NCBI GenBank assembly: GCA_037783415.1
Contig: JAZGTN010000022.1
Coordinates: 6,856,001 to 6,920,000, forward strand
DNA length: 64,000 bases
Direction of reading: 5' to 3'
DNA from: Leptasterias polaris
Lineage: Eukaryota; Echinodermata; Asteroidea; Forcipulatida; Asteriidae
Below, piece by piece: positions 60,801 to 62,689 of the stretch. Position numbers and translations under genes: made by a program. The notes under the pieces are model-generated. The model saw only the letters and a program-made list of their open reading frames with translations, did not search any database and was not told the origin of the DNA. The stretch's first letter is position 1. Each line of letters begins with the position of its first letter.

Positions 60801-62262
60801 ACATCCTTAAGGACTGTGAAGGGGGTAATCCTTTTTCAGCCCCAGGAGTAGGAGGCAACGTGCCCCTGGTGTCAATTGATTTGGGTCGAATCAGTTATGT
60901 GTATCCCTCACCTTGAGTGGCCGTCCGTGGCCTTGTGAGTTAGGCGATATCTCATAACAATAAAAAAAAGACATATGAATGGAGCTGTTGGGCGCAAACA
61001 AGCCGCCCGCGCAAGCTTGAAGCTTGCGCGTGCAATCTTCAAGATGGGCCGCGCAAACTTCAAGCTTGCGGGAAAGAATTTGCGTGCGGCAAATTTGGGT
61101 GTGCGGATGAAGTTTGTGGTATTCCTTCAAACTCTTCTCTGCAGCATAACTTCAAAATGAAACTGAGCTAAACCTTAAAATCAACCAGACAATTGAACCT
61201 CCATCAAGATAGCACCTGAAAAATGACATTATGATAGCATCATTAGAAATAAAGATCCATTAAATCAAAGTTTGATGTTTGAAAAAAATCACAGAAAAAT
61301 GACCAAGTTTGCGCGCTCAGCGGAGGCCGAAGTTTGCGCGAGAAGTGAAGTTTGCGCCCAACAGAGCTAAACCACAACGGTTGTGATTTATGCCTTATTG
61401 CAGTCCTTCCCCAAACCTCACACTGAGACACTCATTCCGAACTCTCATAATTCCCCTTCCCATTCTCTACCTTCTCAGTCACACTCAACCCTCCCTAGCA
61501 ATCAACCCCTATACTCGAACCCAATCCCAACACTTACACTACAGACACAGCACACACCATAGAGAGTCCTTTCTCTGGCTAAAATTCCGTATCCGACAGC
61601 CACTTGGTTTCCCTTAATTTTGGTCAAATTATATCCTTACCTGTCCAGAGAAGGGTTGACAGAATGTGGCTGGGTTCATAATTGATGGTAGTGTTAAAAT
61701 ACAAACCACATATTCAACTTATGCATGGATGTTGTGAACAGTGGTCAAGCTTAATATTTGTCAGTTTGGTTGTAAAGTAAACTAAATATCATCAAAAGTT
61801 AGTTAGACTTAAGAGCATGGAGGTCCTACCCTACCTGATACTTATAAGTAGACTAGTGTAGTACGGAGTACTATACTATTACTATCAGCCTAGAGTAGTA
61901 CTTCCATGGTTAGAGTAGAGTAGAGTAACTGTCATAGGTGGGGATACACTGAAATTTTGACATCTGCGGTCGTGCTTGTTGTACGACCGCAGATGTCAAA
62001 ATTTCGAAAAACGAGTACAGCGCCCCAGTTACTGGGTCTTAATCCCATGCATAACTTACCGAATTTGTAGAATGTTTTGGTCAATCACAGTGCTGTTTTC
62101 TCCTCCACCCTCGATAATCAGGACTTCAACATTTCCATTTCTATAATGTACAATTAATGCACTGCCATATGCAATGTAGTGTATGCTCAGAATTTCTTCT
62201 GGATCGACGGAATTTGTCAATTTGTGCAGCGAAACCGAGAAGCTGTGGGCGGAAACGGCCAT
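18725..62262 (-). CDS. SPG11: Spatacsin, whole gene span, 44 modelled coding exons
   Basis: Spatacsin acts on late endosomes and lysosomes with spastizin (ZFYVE26) and the AP-5 adaptor and is needed for lysosome reformation; in people its loss causes hereditary spastic paraplegia 11. I recognised it by close resemblance over almost the whole length, for example SIPIHALEVGLKQRQLDTV, QYAYTEAFRFTYYLYQGRPSFA, RLLTGVGRYCEMSYVFDVL, KVALLDYLKRC and the C-terminal NMKKFLSYCSEVLTAYKIA. The N-terminal part (exons 1-5) resembles a beta-propeller; the rest is an alpha-solenoid ending in the Spatacsin C-terminal domain. All 43 junctions agree in phase. From the ATG at 62260-62262 the model is 7,782 nt, 2,593 residues plus stop; the human protein is about 2,440. 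The open frame continues 37 codons upstream of that ATG to a TGA near 62374-62376 and still looks homologous, so the true start is unresolved. Exon numbers below are mine. Confidence 0.95.
18926..19062. mobile_element. Short inverted-repeat element beside the last spatacsin acceptor
   Basis: Ends ggccgttctcaaaaccatgg and tgtggtttcaaaaacagcc, followed inward by gcttgggcttgggct and its inverse. It starts about 26 nt upstream of exon 44, so it probably supplies or displaces the branch-point region. A half copy lies at 25017-25090. Confidence 0.75.
19143..19335. mobile_element. MITE family C, diverged copy
   Basis: Begins agggccaatttcatagagct and has the same interior words (agcaaaaatgagcaggaaac, gctggtaacctta). 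The right end has decayed. Confidence 0.7.
19557..19711 (-). CDS. SPG11: Spatacsin exon 43
   Basis: 155 nt, residues 2485-2536: ALIVADAYGMMQSLWSDAIY and VVVQGDFQYLEDY. The acceptor follows a run of T on the coding strand; donor AAA/GTAAAA, phase 2 out. Confidence 0.93.
19772..20090. mobile_element. MITE-like composite related to families A and C
   Basis: Starts with the aatttcatagagctgctt phrase of family C and ends with gggatacaccaagtgagga and a ctcttaaa end similar to family A. Fragmentary; its true borders are unclear. Confidence 0.5.
20475..20624 (-). CDS. SPG11: Spatacsin exon 42
   Basis: 50 codons, residues 2435-2484: CLRHAEQCVKQARLVALQLH and LTSFMNKHTKFHE. Acceptor CTTAACAG, donor GAG/GTATGT, phase 0 both sides. 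Confidence 0.95.
21543..21619 (-). CDS. SPG11: Spatacsin exon 41
   Basis: 77 nt, residues about 2409-2434: LQVVLQDFTKAAQSYAK. Acceptor TTCCAAAG, donor AAG/GTCAGA, phase 0 out. Confidence 0.92.
21797..21965 (-). CDS. SPG11: Spatacsin exon 40
   Basis: 169 nt, residues 2353-2409: KLKVALLDYLKRCDPPDTEA and KFEMNREIAELL. Acceptor TTACCAG, donor TGG/GTAAAT, phase 1 out. Confidence 0.95.
22135..22440. repeat. Diverged tandem duplication, about 155-bp unit
   Basis: Two related segments share aaaccg(c/t)cctc, gaggagtgatgtcaaaggtc-like and gacctgtgac words, one at 22140-22275 and one at 22300-22440. Between spatacsin exons 39 and 40. Confidence 0.7.
22515..22619 (-). CDS. SPG11: Spatacsin exon 39
   Basis: 35 codons, residues 2318-2352: VRLLTGVGRYCEMSYVFDVL, among the best conserved stretches of the family. 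Acceptor CCAACAG, donor AAG/GTAAGA, phase 0 both sides. Confidence 0.95.
23073..23215 (-). CDS. SPG11: Spatacsin exon 38
   Basis: 143 nt, residues about 2270-2317: EVELIIRAHDCHTVCCNMEG and LTQSEEFTLL, core of the C-terminal domain. Acceptor TTTGACAG, donor CTG/GTAAGT, phase 0 out. Confidence 0.94.
23306..24034. mobile_element. Short hAT-like element
   Basis: Ends CAGAGATGCCACT and AGTGGCATCTCTG form a 13-bp inverted repeat, flanked on both sides by attatc. Only six bases of duplication can be matched, so the hAT call is tentative. It fills most of the intron between spatacsin exons 37 and 38. Confidence 0.65.
24143..24322 (-). CDS. SPG11: Spatacsin exon 37 (alternative donor possible)
   Basis: 180 nt, residues about 2210-2270: EKEEFSQLIQLCRNPAILGN and LLQEATSLVSSDAG. 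Acceptor GGGCTAG, donor CAG/GTCAGT. An internal CTG/GTAACA donor at 24158 would shorten it by five codons in frame. Confidence 0.88.
24380..24660 (-). mobile_element. SINE family B copy
   Basis: Minus-strand head (agctcagttgggagagtgcc) at about 24470-24525 with the family leader and trailing body. Between spatacsin exons 36 and 37. Confidence 0.82.
24735..24801 (-). CDS. SPG11: Spatacsin exon 36
   Basis: 67 nt, residues 2188-2210: VAGFLCEAVVTSLKARH. Acceptor CATCTCAG, donor AAG/GTAAGC, phase 1 out. Confidence 0.9.
25739..25876 (-). CDS. SPG11: Spatacsin exon 35
   Basis: 46 codons, residues 2142-2187: SLRSILRCIHPQRFAISKTF. Acceptor ATATGTAG. The donor is CAG/GCAAGG, the second GC donor in this gene; no GT lies in a usable position. 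Phase 0 both sides. Confidence 0.9.
26000..26100. repeat. Dispersed repeat, family G, copy 1
   Basis: Around 25935-26100 the order gcattgacgtc, gatgcaataatgg, cctactcaaatgacgtcatg is shared with 52740-52920. Unclassified, probably a MITE. Confidence 0.55.
26430..26578 (-). CDS. SPG11: Spatacsin exon 34
   Basis: 149 nt, residues about 2092-2141: LDDTLNTMESLSANCSSQAK and CCNRVINAYRIGQ. Acceptor TTTTACAG, donor CAG/GTAAAA, phase 0 out. Confidence 0.91.
26680..27155. mobile_element. MITE family C, extended or doubled copy
   Basis: Starts cagggcccttcatccttagc and ends agcagctctatgtagttggg. Inside, a segment containing gcgtaattcacaggttagc and cactggaaggttagcatgcc occurs twice (near 26770-26890 and 26950-27075). 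Between spatacsin exons 33 and 34. Confidence 0.6.
27351..27648 (-). CDS. SPG11: Spatacsin exon 33
   Basis: 298 nt, residues 1993-2092: EVAALNLILGKLLDKCCIKK then HPHEDLSIILTSIQLAMG and a basic Gly/Ser-rich linker. This begins the Spatacsin C-terminal domain. Acceptor ATCCACAG, donor GTA/GTAAGT, phase 1 out. Confidence 0.94.
27690..27830 (+). mobile_element. SINE family B, degenerate copy
   Basis: Leader attgacaacatagggacacc, a damaged head, then tgcaggttccaatcctgct. Between spatacsin exons 32 and 33, about 45 bp upstream of exon 33. Confidence 0.6.
28141..28308 (-). CDS. SPG11: Spatacsin exon 32
   Basis: 56 codons, residues 1937-1992, acidic and variable (FSTDPDDRFGDMDCKCLISE). Acceptor ATTCTCAG, donor AAG/GTACAA, phase 0 both sides. 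Confidence 0.87.
28770..28955 (+). mobile_element. SINE family B copy
   Basis: Head tatagctcagttggttaatc with box B aggttcaaattc, followed by the family body (ccagtcagtttcc). Spatacsin intron 31, followed closely by another copy. Confidence 0.75.
29055..29235 (+). mobile_element. SINE family B, head truncated
   Basis: Leader ttgacaaaatagggagaccg and a head lacking its box B half, then tttgtttaaccccaaattta. It ends about 30 nt from the exon 31 donor, antisense to spatacsin. Confidence 0.72.
29267..29437 (-). CDS. SPG11: Spatacsin exon 31
   Basis: 57 codons, residues 1880-1936: REKATLLSLAQRWLSKE and LQQEAWRWRLSAEVEK. Acceptor CTTTGTAG, donor AAG/GTGAGA, phase 0 both sides. Confidence 0.92.
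29935..30260. repeat. Dispersed repeat, family H, copy 1
   Basis: ggaattcatgctc, tttgttgtacaa, gagatcaatag, ggcatatgggagg occur in the same order at 45945-46210. Unclassified. Spatacsin intron 30. Confidence 0.55.
30429..30566 (-). CDS. SPG11: Spatacsin exon 30
   Basis: 46 codons, residues 1834-1879: GRMIFWKTCNKTFKANRVI and STASTFFQ. Acceptor TTCCCACAG, donor CAA/GTAAGT, phase 0 both sides. Confidence 0.93.
30700..30915 (+). mobile_element. SINE family A copy
   Basis: Head gtcatggccgagcggtttaa, box B ggattcgaatccc, tail gcgctatacaagaactagtt. Spatacsin intron 29, antisense to the gene. Confidence 0.85.
31105..31243. repeat. 11-bp minisatellite
   Basis: About 12-13 nearly perfect copies of ataatttatag. 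Spatacsin intron 29. Confidence 0.95.
31619..31833 (-). CDS. SPG11: Spatacsin exon 29
   Basis: 215 nt, residues about 1762-1833: ECNRVLQCLKETKSFKKAKE and VAGLPVDQVIVEQ, clear family matches. Acceptor TTCCCAG, weak donor CAG/GTTTTG, phase 0 out. Confidence 0.92.
32370..32691 (-). mobile_element. SINE family A near a splice donor
   Basis: Minus-strand head gtcgtggcgagcagttaaga, box B ggttcgagtcg. The head begins about 15 nt past the spatacsin exon 28 donor. A partial related body lies at 33640-33770. Confidence 0.8.
32706..32910 (-). CDS. SPG11: Spatacsin exon 28
   Basis: 205 nt, residues 1694-1762: a Ser-rich basic start, then NLKWYEETASSVVLSMVMI and CSLLEVLAHANFSRI. Acceptor GTTCAG, donor AAG/GTATGT, phase 1 out. 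A SINE head starts about 15 nt past the donor. Confidence 0.9.
33060..33092. repeat. AAAAAAT microsatellite
   Basis: About four 7-bp units, spatacsin intron 27. Confidence 0.85.
33299..33406 (-). CDS. SPG11: Spatacsin exon 27
   Basis: 36 codons, residues 1658-1693: NPFLNFCEAMLIKCDTSQAK. Acceptor TTTTCAG, donor AAG/GTAGTT, phase 0 both sides. Confidence 0.88.
33875..34075 (-). CDS. SPG11: Spatacsin exon 26
   Basis: 67 codons, residues 1591-1657: LDCLCTWLLTSLDDP and QVTLLTKGFYIFDK, close to the family. Acceptor ACCATAG, donor AAG/GTGAAT, phase 0 both sides. Confidence 0.93.
34509..34905. mobile_element. MITE family C, disrupted copy
   Basis: ggcccaatttcataact at the left and the gccctgctggtaacctgctt phrase at the right, separated by AT-rich sequence and A and T runs. 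Between spatacsin exons 25 and 26. Confidence 0.5.
35059..35201 (-). CDS. SPG11: Spatacsin exon 25
   Basis: 143 nt, residues about 1543-1590: PKDLFSVLFECNTSPVPWKS and REPVLAIIASCYK. Acceptor TTTTCAG, donor AAG/GTACAT, phase 0 out. Confidence 0.93.
35710..35802 (-). CDS. SPG11: Spatacsin exon 24
   Basis: 93 nt, residues about 1512-1543, an acidic Ser/Thr-rich linker (SSEDDTTCGSDEALSTDDS) with little family conservation. Acceptor TTTACCCAG, donor TAG/GTATGT, phase 1 both sides. Its length is a multiple of three, so it could be skipped. Confidence 0.8.
35943..36215. repeat. Diverged tandem duplication with an exon-like segment
   Basis: 35943-36047 and 36097-36215 share gatttatcatactggttctt and tagactagcctg-type words in the same order. 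The right copy carries an exon-like minus-strand frame (36167-36240) reading LSDLTDEQDWIRLVDML with plausible splice sites, 74 nt long. Including it between exons 23 and 24 would break the frame. Confidence 0.65.
36306..36501 (-). CDS. SPG11: Spatacsin exon 23
   Basis: 196 nt, residues 1447-1512: VREHLHDAFRNLHFGPALI followed by a basic tail. Acceptor TCACACAG, donor GAA/GTGAGC, phase 1 out. Direct splicing to the exon at 35710-35802 keeps the frame. Confidence 0.86.
36640..36850 (-). mobile_element. Retroelement end with tRNA-like box B
   Basis: Minus-strand tggctcagtggttttcttcc and taggttcgaatcccacc, then the gggaggaaac word shared with 22745-22830. Identity uncertain. Confidence 0.45.
37305..37383 (-). 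mobile_element. tRNA-like SINE head, family C
   Basis: Minus strand gtcactgtggttcagtggtt with box B gggttcaagtcc. A different tRNA-like head from families A and B. It starts about 18 nt past the exon 22 donor. Could be a degenerate tRNA copy rather than a SINE. Confidence 0.6.
37401..37560 (-). CDS. SPG11: Spatacsin exon 22
   Basis: 160 nt, residues about 1393-1446: EEWTLVILFCRRHQLPLSE and DNQWLHFTCFAQAHQYP. Acceptor TTTACACAG, donor CAG/GTCAGG, phase 0 out. A tRNA-like SINE head starts about 18 nt past the donor in sense orientation. Confidence 0.94.
38148..38253 (-). CDS. SPG11: Spatacsin exon 21
   Basis: 106 nt, residues about 1358-1393: GNAKELLQLLENAI. Acceptor AACTGCAG, donor ACT/GTAAGT. 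Phase 1 in, phase 2 out. Confidence 0.9.
38388..38560 (+). mobile_element. SINE family A copy
   Basis: Head ggcatatcgtggctgagcgg followed by cagcagagtgtgggtttcag and the family body. It directly precedes MITE A copy 2. Confidence 0.78.
38565..38916. mobile_element. MITE family A, copy 2
   Basis: Same TTAA-bordered ends and interior as at 2570-2922, about 350 bp. Lies between spatacsin exons 20 and 21, immediately downstream of exon 20's possible alternative donor. Confidence 0.85.
39021..39241 (-). CDS. SPG11: Spatacsin exon 20 (alternative donor possible)
   Basis: 221 nt, residues about 1284-1358: AYSIAIRHLSNRTIASACVA and FVEMLGQDSMSIRMDL. Acceptor ATCCAG, donor TAG/GTAGAC, phase 1 out. 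A second donor (ATG/GTAAAG) would end the exon at 38964, adding exactly 19 codons in frame. I prefer the shorter form because its spacing fits the family better. Confidence 0.88.
39300..39935 (-). mobile_element. LINE C-terminal fragment with internal tandem amplification
   Basis: Minus-strand frame 39307-39522 contains STFYGQRAFNFIAPLLWNDL, a LINE C-terminal motif. Upstream of it on the coding strand is a roughly 102-bp unit repeated about four times (39481-39893). An AAT-rich tail lies at 39265-39300. Spatacsin intron 19. Confidence 0.65.
39481..39893. repeat. 102-bp tandem repeat, about 4 copies
   Basis: Copies of a unit beginning ttgaataaacagtagtttgc start near 39481, 39583, 39685 and 39787 and are nearly identical. 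They derive from LINE sequence and imply recent unequal exchange or slippage. Confidence 0.9.
40092..40114. repeat. CT dinucleotide run
   Basis: Eight or nine ct units in spatacsin intron 19. Confidence 0.85.
41194..41359 (-). CDS. SPG11: Spatacsin exon 19
   Basis: 166 nt, residues about 1229-1284: TEAFRFTYYLYQGRPSFAYL, one of the strongest family matches. Acceptor TTTCAG, donor GAG/GTAAGA. Phase 1 in, phase 2 out. Confidence 0.95.
41763..41832 (-). CDS. SPG11: Spatacsin exon 18
   Basis: 70 nt, residues 1206-1229: YDPAKLFKWQTTNP, matching the family's phenylalanine-tryptophan motif. Acceptor TTCCAG, donor AAA/GTAAGT, phase 1 out. Confidence 0.9.
41935..42150 (+). mobile_element. SINE family A copy
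   Basis: Head gtcgtggctgagcggtgcag, box B gggttcgagtccc and the family body. Spatacsin intron 17, antisense. Confidence 0.85.
42325..42424 (-). mobile_element. SINE family B abutting a splice donor
   Basis: Minus-strand head ttagctcagttggtagagcg with box B aggttcaaatcc. The head begins about six bases past the exon 17 donor GTAAGA, in the same orientation. Confidence 0.85.
42426..42590 (-). CDS. SPG11: Spatacsin exon 17
   Basis: 55 codons, residues 1151-1205: EALKQYPKLQAAVFPP and QDITVYQLLQ. Acceptor GTATCAG, donor CAG/GTAAGA, phase 0 both sides. A tRNA-derived SINE head begins about six bases past the donor, in the same orientation. Confidence 0.94.
42905..42968. repeat. 11-bp minisatellite
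   Basis: Five or six copies of gatgacgttgg in spatacsin intron 16. Confidence 0.93.
43666..43811 (-). CDS. SPG11: Spatacsin exon 16
   Basis: 146 nt, residues about 1102-1150: PSLMFQASLSNSHLLL and GHPVIALAMLIYAPG, highly conserved in spatacsin. Acceptor CTTCAAG, donor GAG/GTATCA, phase 0 out. Confidence 0.94.
44025..44240. repeat. 19-bp minisatellite
   Basis: About ten copies of ctactaccactactagtta with small variants. Spatacsin intron 15. Confidence 0.93.
44551..44648 (-). CDS. SPG11: Spatacsin exon 15
   Basis: 98 nt, residues about 1069-1102, including LSENEVVSQVSDNRWLEMLL. Acceptor GTCTGTAG, donor CTG/GTAATT. Phase 2 in, phase 1 out. Confidence 0.9.
44979..45176 (-). CDS. SPG11: Spatacsin exon 14
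   Basis: 198 nt, residues about 1003-1069. Contains LLLTRLGRTLQLFSDTPF and LTSVLYLFLDFY, close to the family. Acceptor CTTCTAG, donor CAG/GTAAAG, phase 2 both sides. Confidence 0.93.
45228..45420. repeat. Foldback repeat, family D, second copy
   Basis: Contains cgttttgaccctagcagagt and an inverted ctctaaggtcaaaacatcag plus ggttggtaagcagtttgca, the words of the repeat at 48.2-48.5 kb. A third partial copy lies at 37780-37935. Confidence 0.7.
45511..45739 (-). CDS. SPG11: Spatacsin exon 13
   Basis: Residues about 927-1003: KSIWSYLTSHCDWKRLSDWI and REKILDALA, both clear family motifs. Acceptor CCTTCAG, donor AAG/GTATGG. Phase 1 in, phase 2 out. Confidence 0.93.
45945..46210. repeat. Dispersed repeat, family H, copy 2
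   Basis: Same order of words as 29935-30260. The open frames across it are not supported as genes. Spatacsin intron 12. Confidence 0.55.
46366..46577 (-). CDS. SPG11: Spatacsin exon 12
   Basis: Residues about 856-927: KWASMVTPKHSLNAWAQNLL, then HIPLEWVRTWDQETRERVLL. Acceptor CCACTCAG, donor AGG/GTAAGA. Phase 2 in, phase 1 out. Confidence 0.92.
47140..47340. repeat. GTCTCG hexamer minisatellite, left array
   Basis: Irregular runs of gtctcg with interspersed ctgcaaaagt and gaagggctg segments. The apparent Ser-Glu-Thr or Arg-Asp-rich peptides on the minus strand are by-products of the hexamer. Confidence 0.92.
47836..47975. repeat. GTCTCG hexamer minisatellite, right array
   Basis: Same hexamer and the same internal segments as the left array and in the same direction, so the two are direct, not inverted, copies. 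Confidence 0.92.
48026..48162 (-). CDS. SPG11: Spatacsin exon 11
   Basis: Residues 811-856, including EEEGMISFIHQLERLY. Acceptor TGACAG, donor AAG/GTAATA, phase 2 out. A hAT-like element with its target duplication ends only 28 nt downstream of the donor. Confidence 0.92.
48245..48525. repeat. Foldback repeat, family D
   Basis: 48245-48365 and 48398-48525 are inverted copies containing gaaagactctg, gttggtaagcagtttgcaac and their complements, separated by about 35 bp. Between spatacsin exons 10 and 11. Confidence 0.8.
48680..48751 (-). CDS. SPG11: Spatacsin exon 10
   Basis: 24 codons, residues 787-810, including LKRMCLYTVNSNLRDFL. Acceptor TTTCAG, donor CTT/GTAAGT, phase 0 both sides. Confidence 0.9.
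49207..49483. mobile_element. MITE family A, copy 3, internally deleted
   Basis: Well preserved ends (ggtgtgtacaacattggtaa and its inverse) bordered by TTAA; about 75 bp shorter than the other copies in the middle. Confidence 0.85.
49571..49756 (-). CDS. SPG11: Spatacsin exon 9
   Basis: 62 codons, residues 725-786: EVIKDAILGRCLPLAQAH then DKGLHLMLGSLLQ and ATKLLQNM, matching the family's helical repeat. Acceptor TTTGTAG, donor ATG/GTAAGA, phase 0 both sides. Confidence 0.93.
49846..50242. mobile_element. MITE family B, copy 1
   Basis: About 395 bp with ends TTAAAGG...GTATAC and GGTATACTTTGCCTTTgAA. Shares most of its interior, including cagtcagaaacgtttctcag, with 55438-55825. Between spatacsin exons 8 and 9. 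Confidence 0.82.
50435..50526 (-). CDS. SPG11: Spatacsin exon 8
   Basis: 92 nt, residues about 694-724, polar and lysine-rich (NEKTAQKNIKKWKKMSQE). Acceptor TTTACAG, donor GAG/GTAAGA, phase 0 out. Confidence 0.88.
50814..51212 (-). CDS. SPG11: Spatacsin exon 7
   Basis: 399 nt, residues about 561-694. A Ser/Pro-rich start (PTPSSPIGGVPRSPSP) is followed by helices such as QYAMQLLNLTLAYVNKLIE. Acceptor TCTGCACAG, donor AAG/GTAATG, phase 1 both sides. Confidence 0.92.
51603..51753 (-). CDS. SPG11: Spatacsin exon 6
   Basis: Residues about 511-561. Contains ETVCHLNSWDHYSIPIHALE and RQLDTVAFFLKSREN, one of the best conserved segments of spatacsin. Acceptor GTTGCAG, donor ACG/GTAAGG, phase 1 out. 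Confidence 0.95.
51885..52080 (-). mobile_element. SINE family B, left member of an inverted pair
   Basis: Complete minus-strand head and leader. It faces another copy at 52085-52260 in the opposite direction with almost no spacer. Confidence 0.82.
52085..52260 (+). mobile_element. SINE family B, right member of an inverted pair
   Basis: Plus-strand leader (ttgacaaaatagggagaccg) and a shortened head (tagatggctcagtcggaagg), then box B. Arranged leader to leader with the preceding copy. Confidence 0.78.
52481..52601 (-). CDS. SPG11: Spatacsin exon 5
   Basis: Residues about 470-510, including SHQYLILSRTGIEALAYG and QETLVNK, the last propeller segment before the solenoid. Acceptor TTTTGCAG, donor AAG/GTATTA, phase 0 out. 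Confidence 0.9.
52739..52920. repeat. Dispersed repeat, family G, copy 2
   Basis: Same word order as 25935-26100 (gcattgacgtcatg ... ctactcaagtgacgtcatg). Spatacsin intron 4. Confidence 0.55.
53330..53930 (-). mobile_element. LINE 3' end fragment
   Basis: Minus-strand frame 53497-53727 reads FYGARAFAVAAAELWNSLP and NSFKTKLKTHLF, the typical C-terminal end of CR1/L2-like LINE proteins. It is followed by a 3' UTR with the phrase tatagcgcat and an AAT-type tail at 53335-53350. Lies in spatacsin intron 4. Confidence 0.75.
54251..55055 (-). CDS. SPG11: Spatacsin exon 4 (largest exon)
   Basis: 805 nt, residues about 202-470. It opens with AVHSLSRKLLVATVHFQKF, continues through a basic, serine-rich stretch that varies in the family, and ends near GGVCLLDLATNDIDFH. 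Acceptor CATATCACAG, donor TAG/GTGAGA. Phase 1 in, phase 2 out. Confidence 0.92.
55438..55825. mobile_element. MITE family B, copy 2
   Basis: Same family as 49846-50242, bordered by TTAA at 55438 and 55822. Between spatacsin exons 3 and 4. Confidence 0.82.
56152..56361 (-). CDS. SPG11: Spatacsin exon 3
   Basis: Residues about 132-202, containing CIHVLAFESSSTTLLFDRS and LLHGLVFLLHQS. Acceptor TTCTTAG, donor CTG/GTAACA, phase 1 on both sides. It is separated from exon 2 by an intron holding a 3.3-kb LINE. Confidence 0.88.
56465..59770 (-). mobile_element. CR1/L2-like LINE, 5'-truncated, long intact ORF
   Basis: Non-LTR retrotransposon lying in spatacsin intron 2 in the sense orientation. One frame of 891 codons (57089-59764) is free of stops. 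It begins inside the apurinic endonuclease domain (GDFN at 92-95, SDH at 166-168), then reverse transcriptase with KAPGPDGI (398-405), DMSKAFD (531-537), GVPQGSVLGPLLF (588-600) and FADD (618-621), the catalytic pair. It ends with the CR1/L2-type C-terminal region. The N-terminal part of the endonuclease is missing, so the copy is truncated. The 3' UTR runs left to an ATT-type microsatellite tail at 56465-56485. The open frame suggests recent insertion. Confidence 0.9.
56660..56860. repeat. AAAT-rich simple repeat
   Basis: aaat and ataa tetranucleotides within the 3' UTR side of the LINE at 56465-59770. Confidence 0.85.
60020..60225 (-). mobile_element. SINE family B copy
   Basis: Minus-strand head (agatggctcagttggtagag) and the family leader. 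Spatacsin intron 2. Confidence 0.82.
60361..60551 (-). CDS. SPG11: Spatacsin exon 2
   Basis: Residues about 68-132, propeller region (EASLLVISNDCSLSVHHLS). The acceptor is a pyrimidine tract ending CTACAG. The donor is AAG/GCAAGT, a GC rather than GT donor, and no GT alternative fits the phase. Joins exon 1 in phase 2 and exon 3 in phase 1. Confidence 0.9.
60605..60960 (+). mobile_element. SINE family A copy
   Basis: Head gtcgtggccgagcggtctag, box B gggttcgatacccgg, then a body that diverges after ttaaccataattgcttt. Spatacsin intron 1-2 region. Confidence 0.82.
60985..61364. mobile_element. GC-rich inverted-repeat element
   Basis: 15-bp ends CTGTTGGGCGCAAAC and GTTTGCGCCCAACAG. Interior holds repeated gcgcaaacttcaagcttgcg words, including an internal aagcttgaagctt palindrome near 61013-61030. 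Origin unknown; spatacsin intron 1. Confidence 0.65.
61951..62005. repeat. Perfect 23-bp hairpin near spatacsin exon 1
   Basis: Arms 61951-61973 and 61983-62005 (gaaattttgacatctgcggt plus cgt and its complement) with a 9-nt loop. It lies about 55 nt downstream of the exon 1 donor and could be a tiny MITE remnant. Confidence 0.85.
62060..62262 (-). CDS. SPG11: Spatacsin exon 1 of model (start uncertain)
   Basis: Residues 1-67 from the ATG at 62260-62262, ending at a strong GTAAGT donor, phase 2. The sequence around LSIHYIAYGSALIVHY matches an N-terminal propeller strand of spatacsin. The frame upstream (VLSTGPKLYKLHYPK, 62263-62307) also aligns with the family, so translation probably begins in an earlier exon and this one extends right toward about 62370. 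A faint candidate for that earlier exon is an ATG in strong Kozak context near 62683-62685 followed by a GTGAGT donor, encoding only four residues. Confidence 0.8.
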
Positions 62263-62689
62263 CTTTGGGTAGTGTAATTTATACAGTTTGGGACCAGTCG
62301 AAAGCACATAGCATGCAGGGCTTGTAAACTTGGAAAGTGAACTGTTACCCTGACGTCTTAGCAGTGTGTTGTTTCAATGCACTATTGTTCACGACCTTCA
62401 AGTGAATGTTTACCCTTTTCCTACCTCCATGCTTTCATGAACTGCACATGTGAGAACGAAGTTTAGACGTAACTGATGTTACAGCATAAAAGCAGGAATC
62501 TTCAAGGTCAGAACATGGTTTTATTTAGCAACACAAATATGTTTGTTTTTTTACATTGTATCGAAAACTCTGGCGTATAACTCGATAAAAAATGTGTCCC
62601 ACTGCATATCATGTGTTTGGCGCAATATTTGAGTTGGGCGCCTGGCATGGCAGTGGCTCTGGTCACTCACTGCATCCATTCCATGGCAC

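Noticed and set aside
62665..62685. A four-residue start exon for spatacsin (ATG in strong context, GTGAGT donor)
   Set aside because: Phase fits, but it is too short to replace the N-terminal blade known from the family and has no independent support; mentioned only as a candidate.
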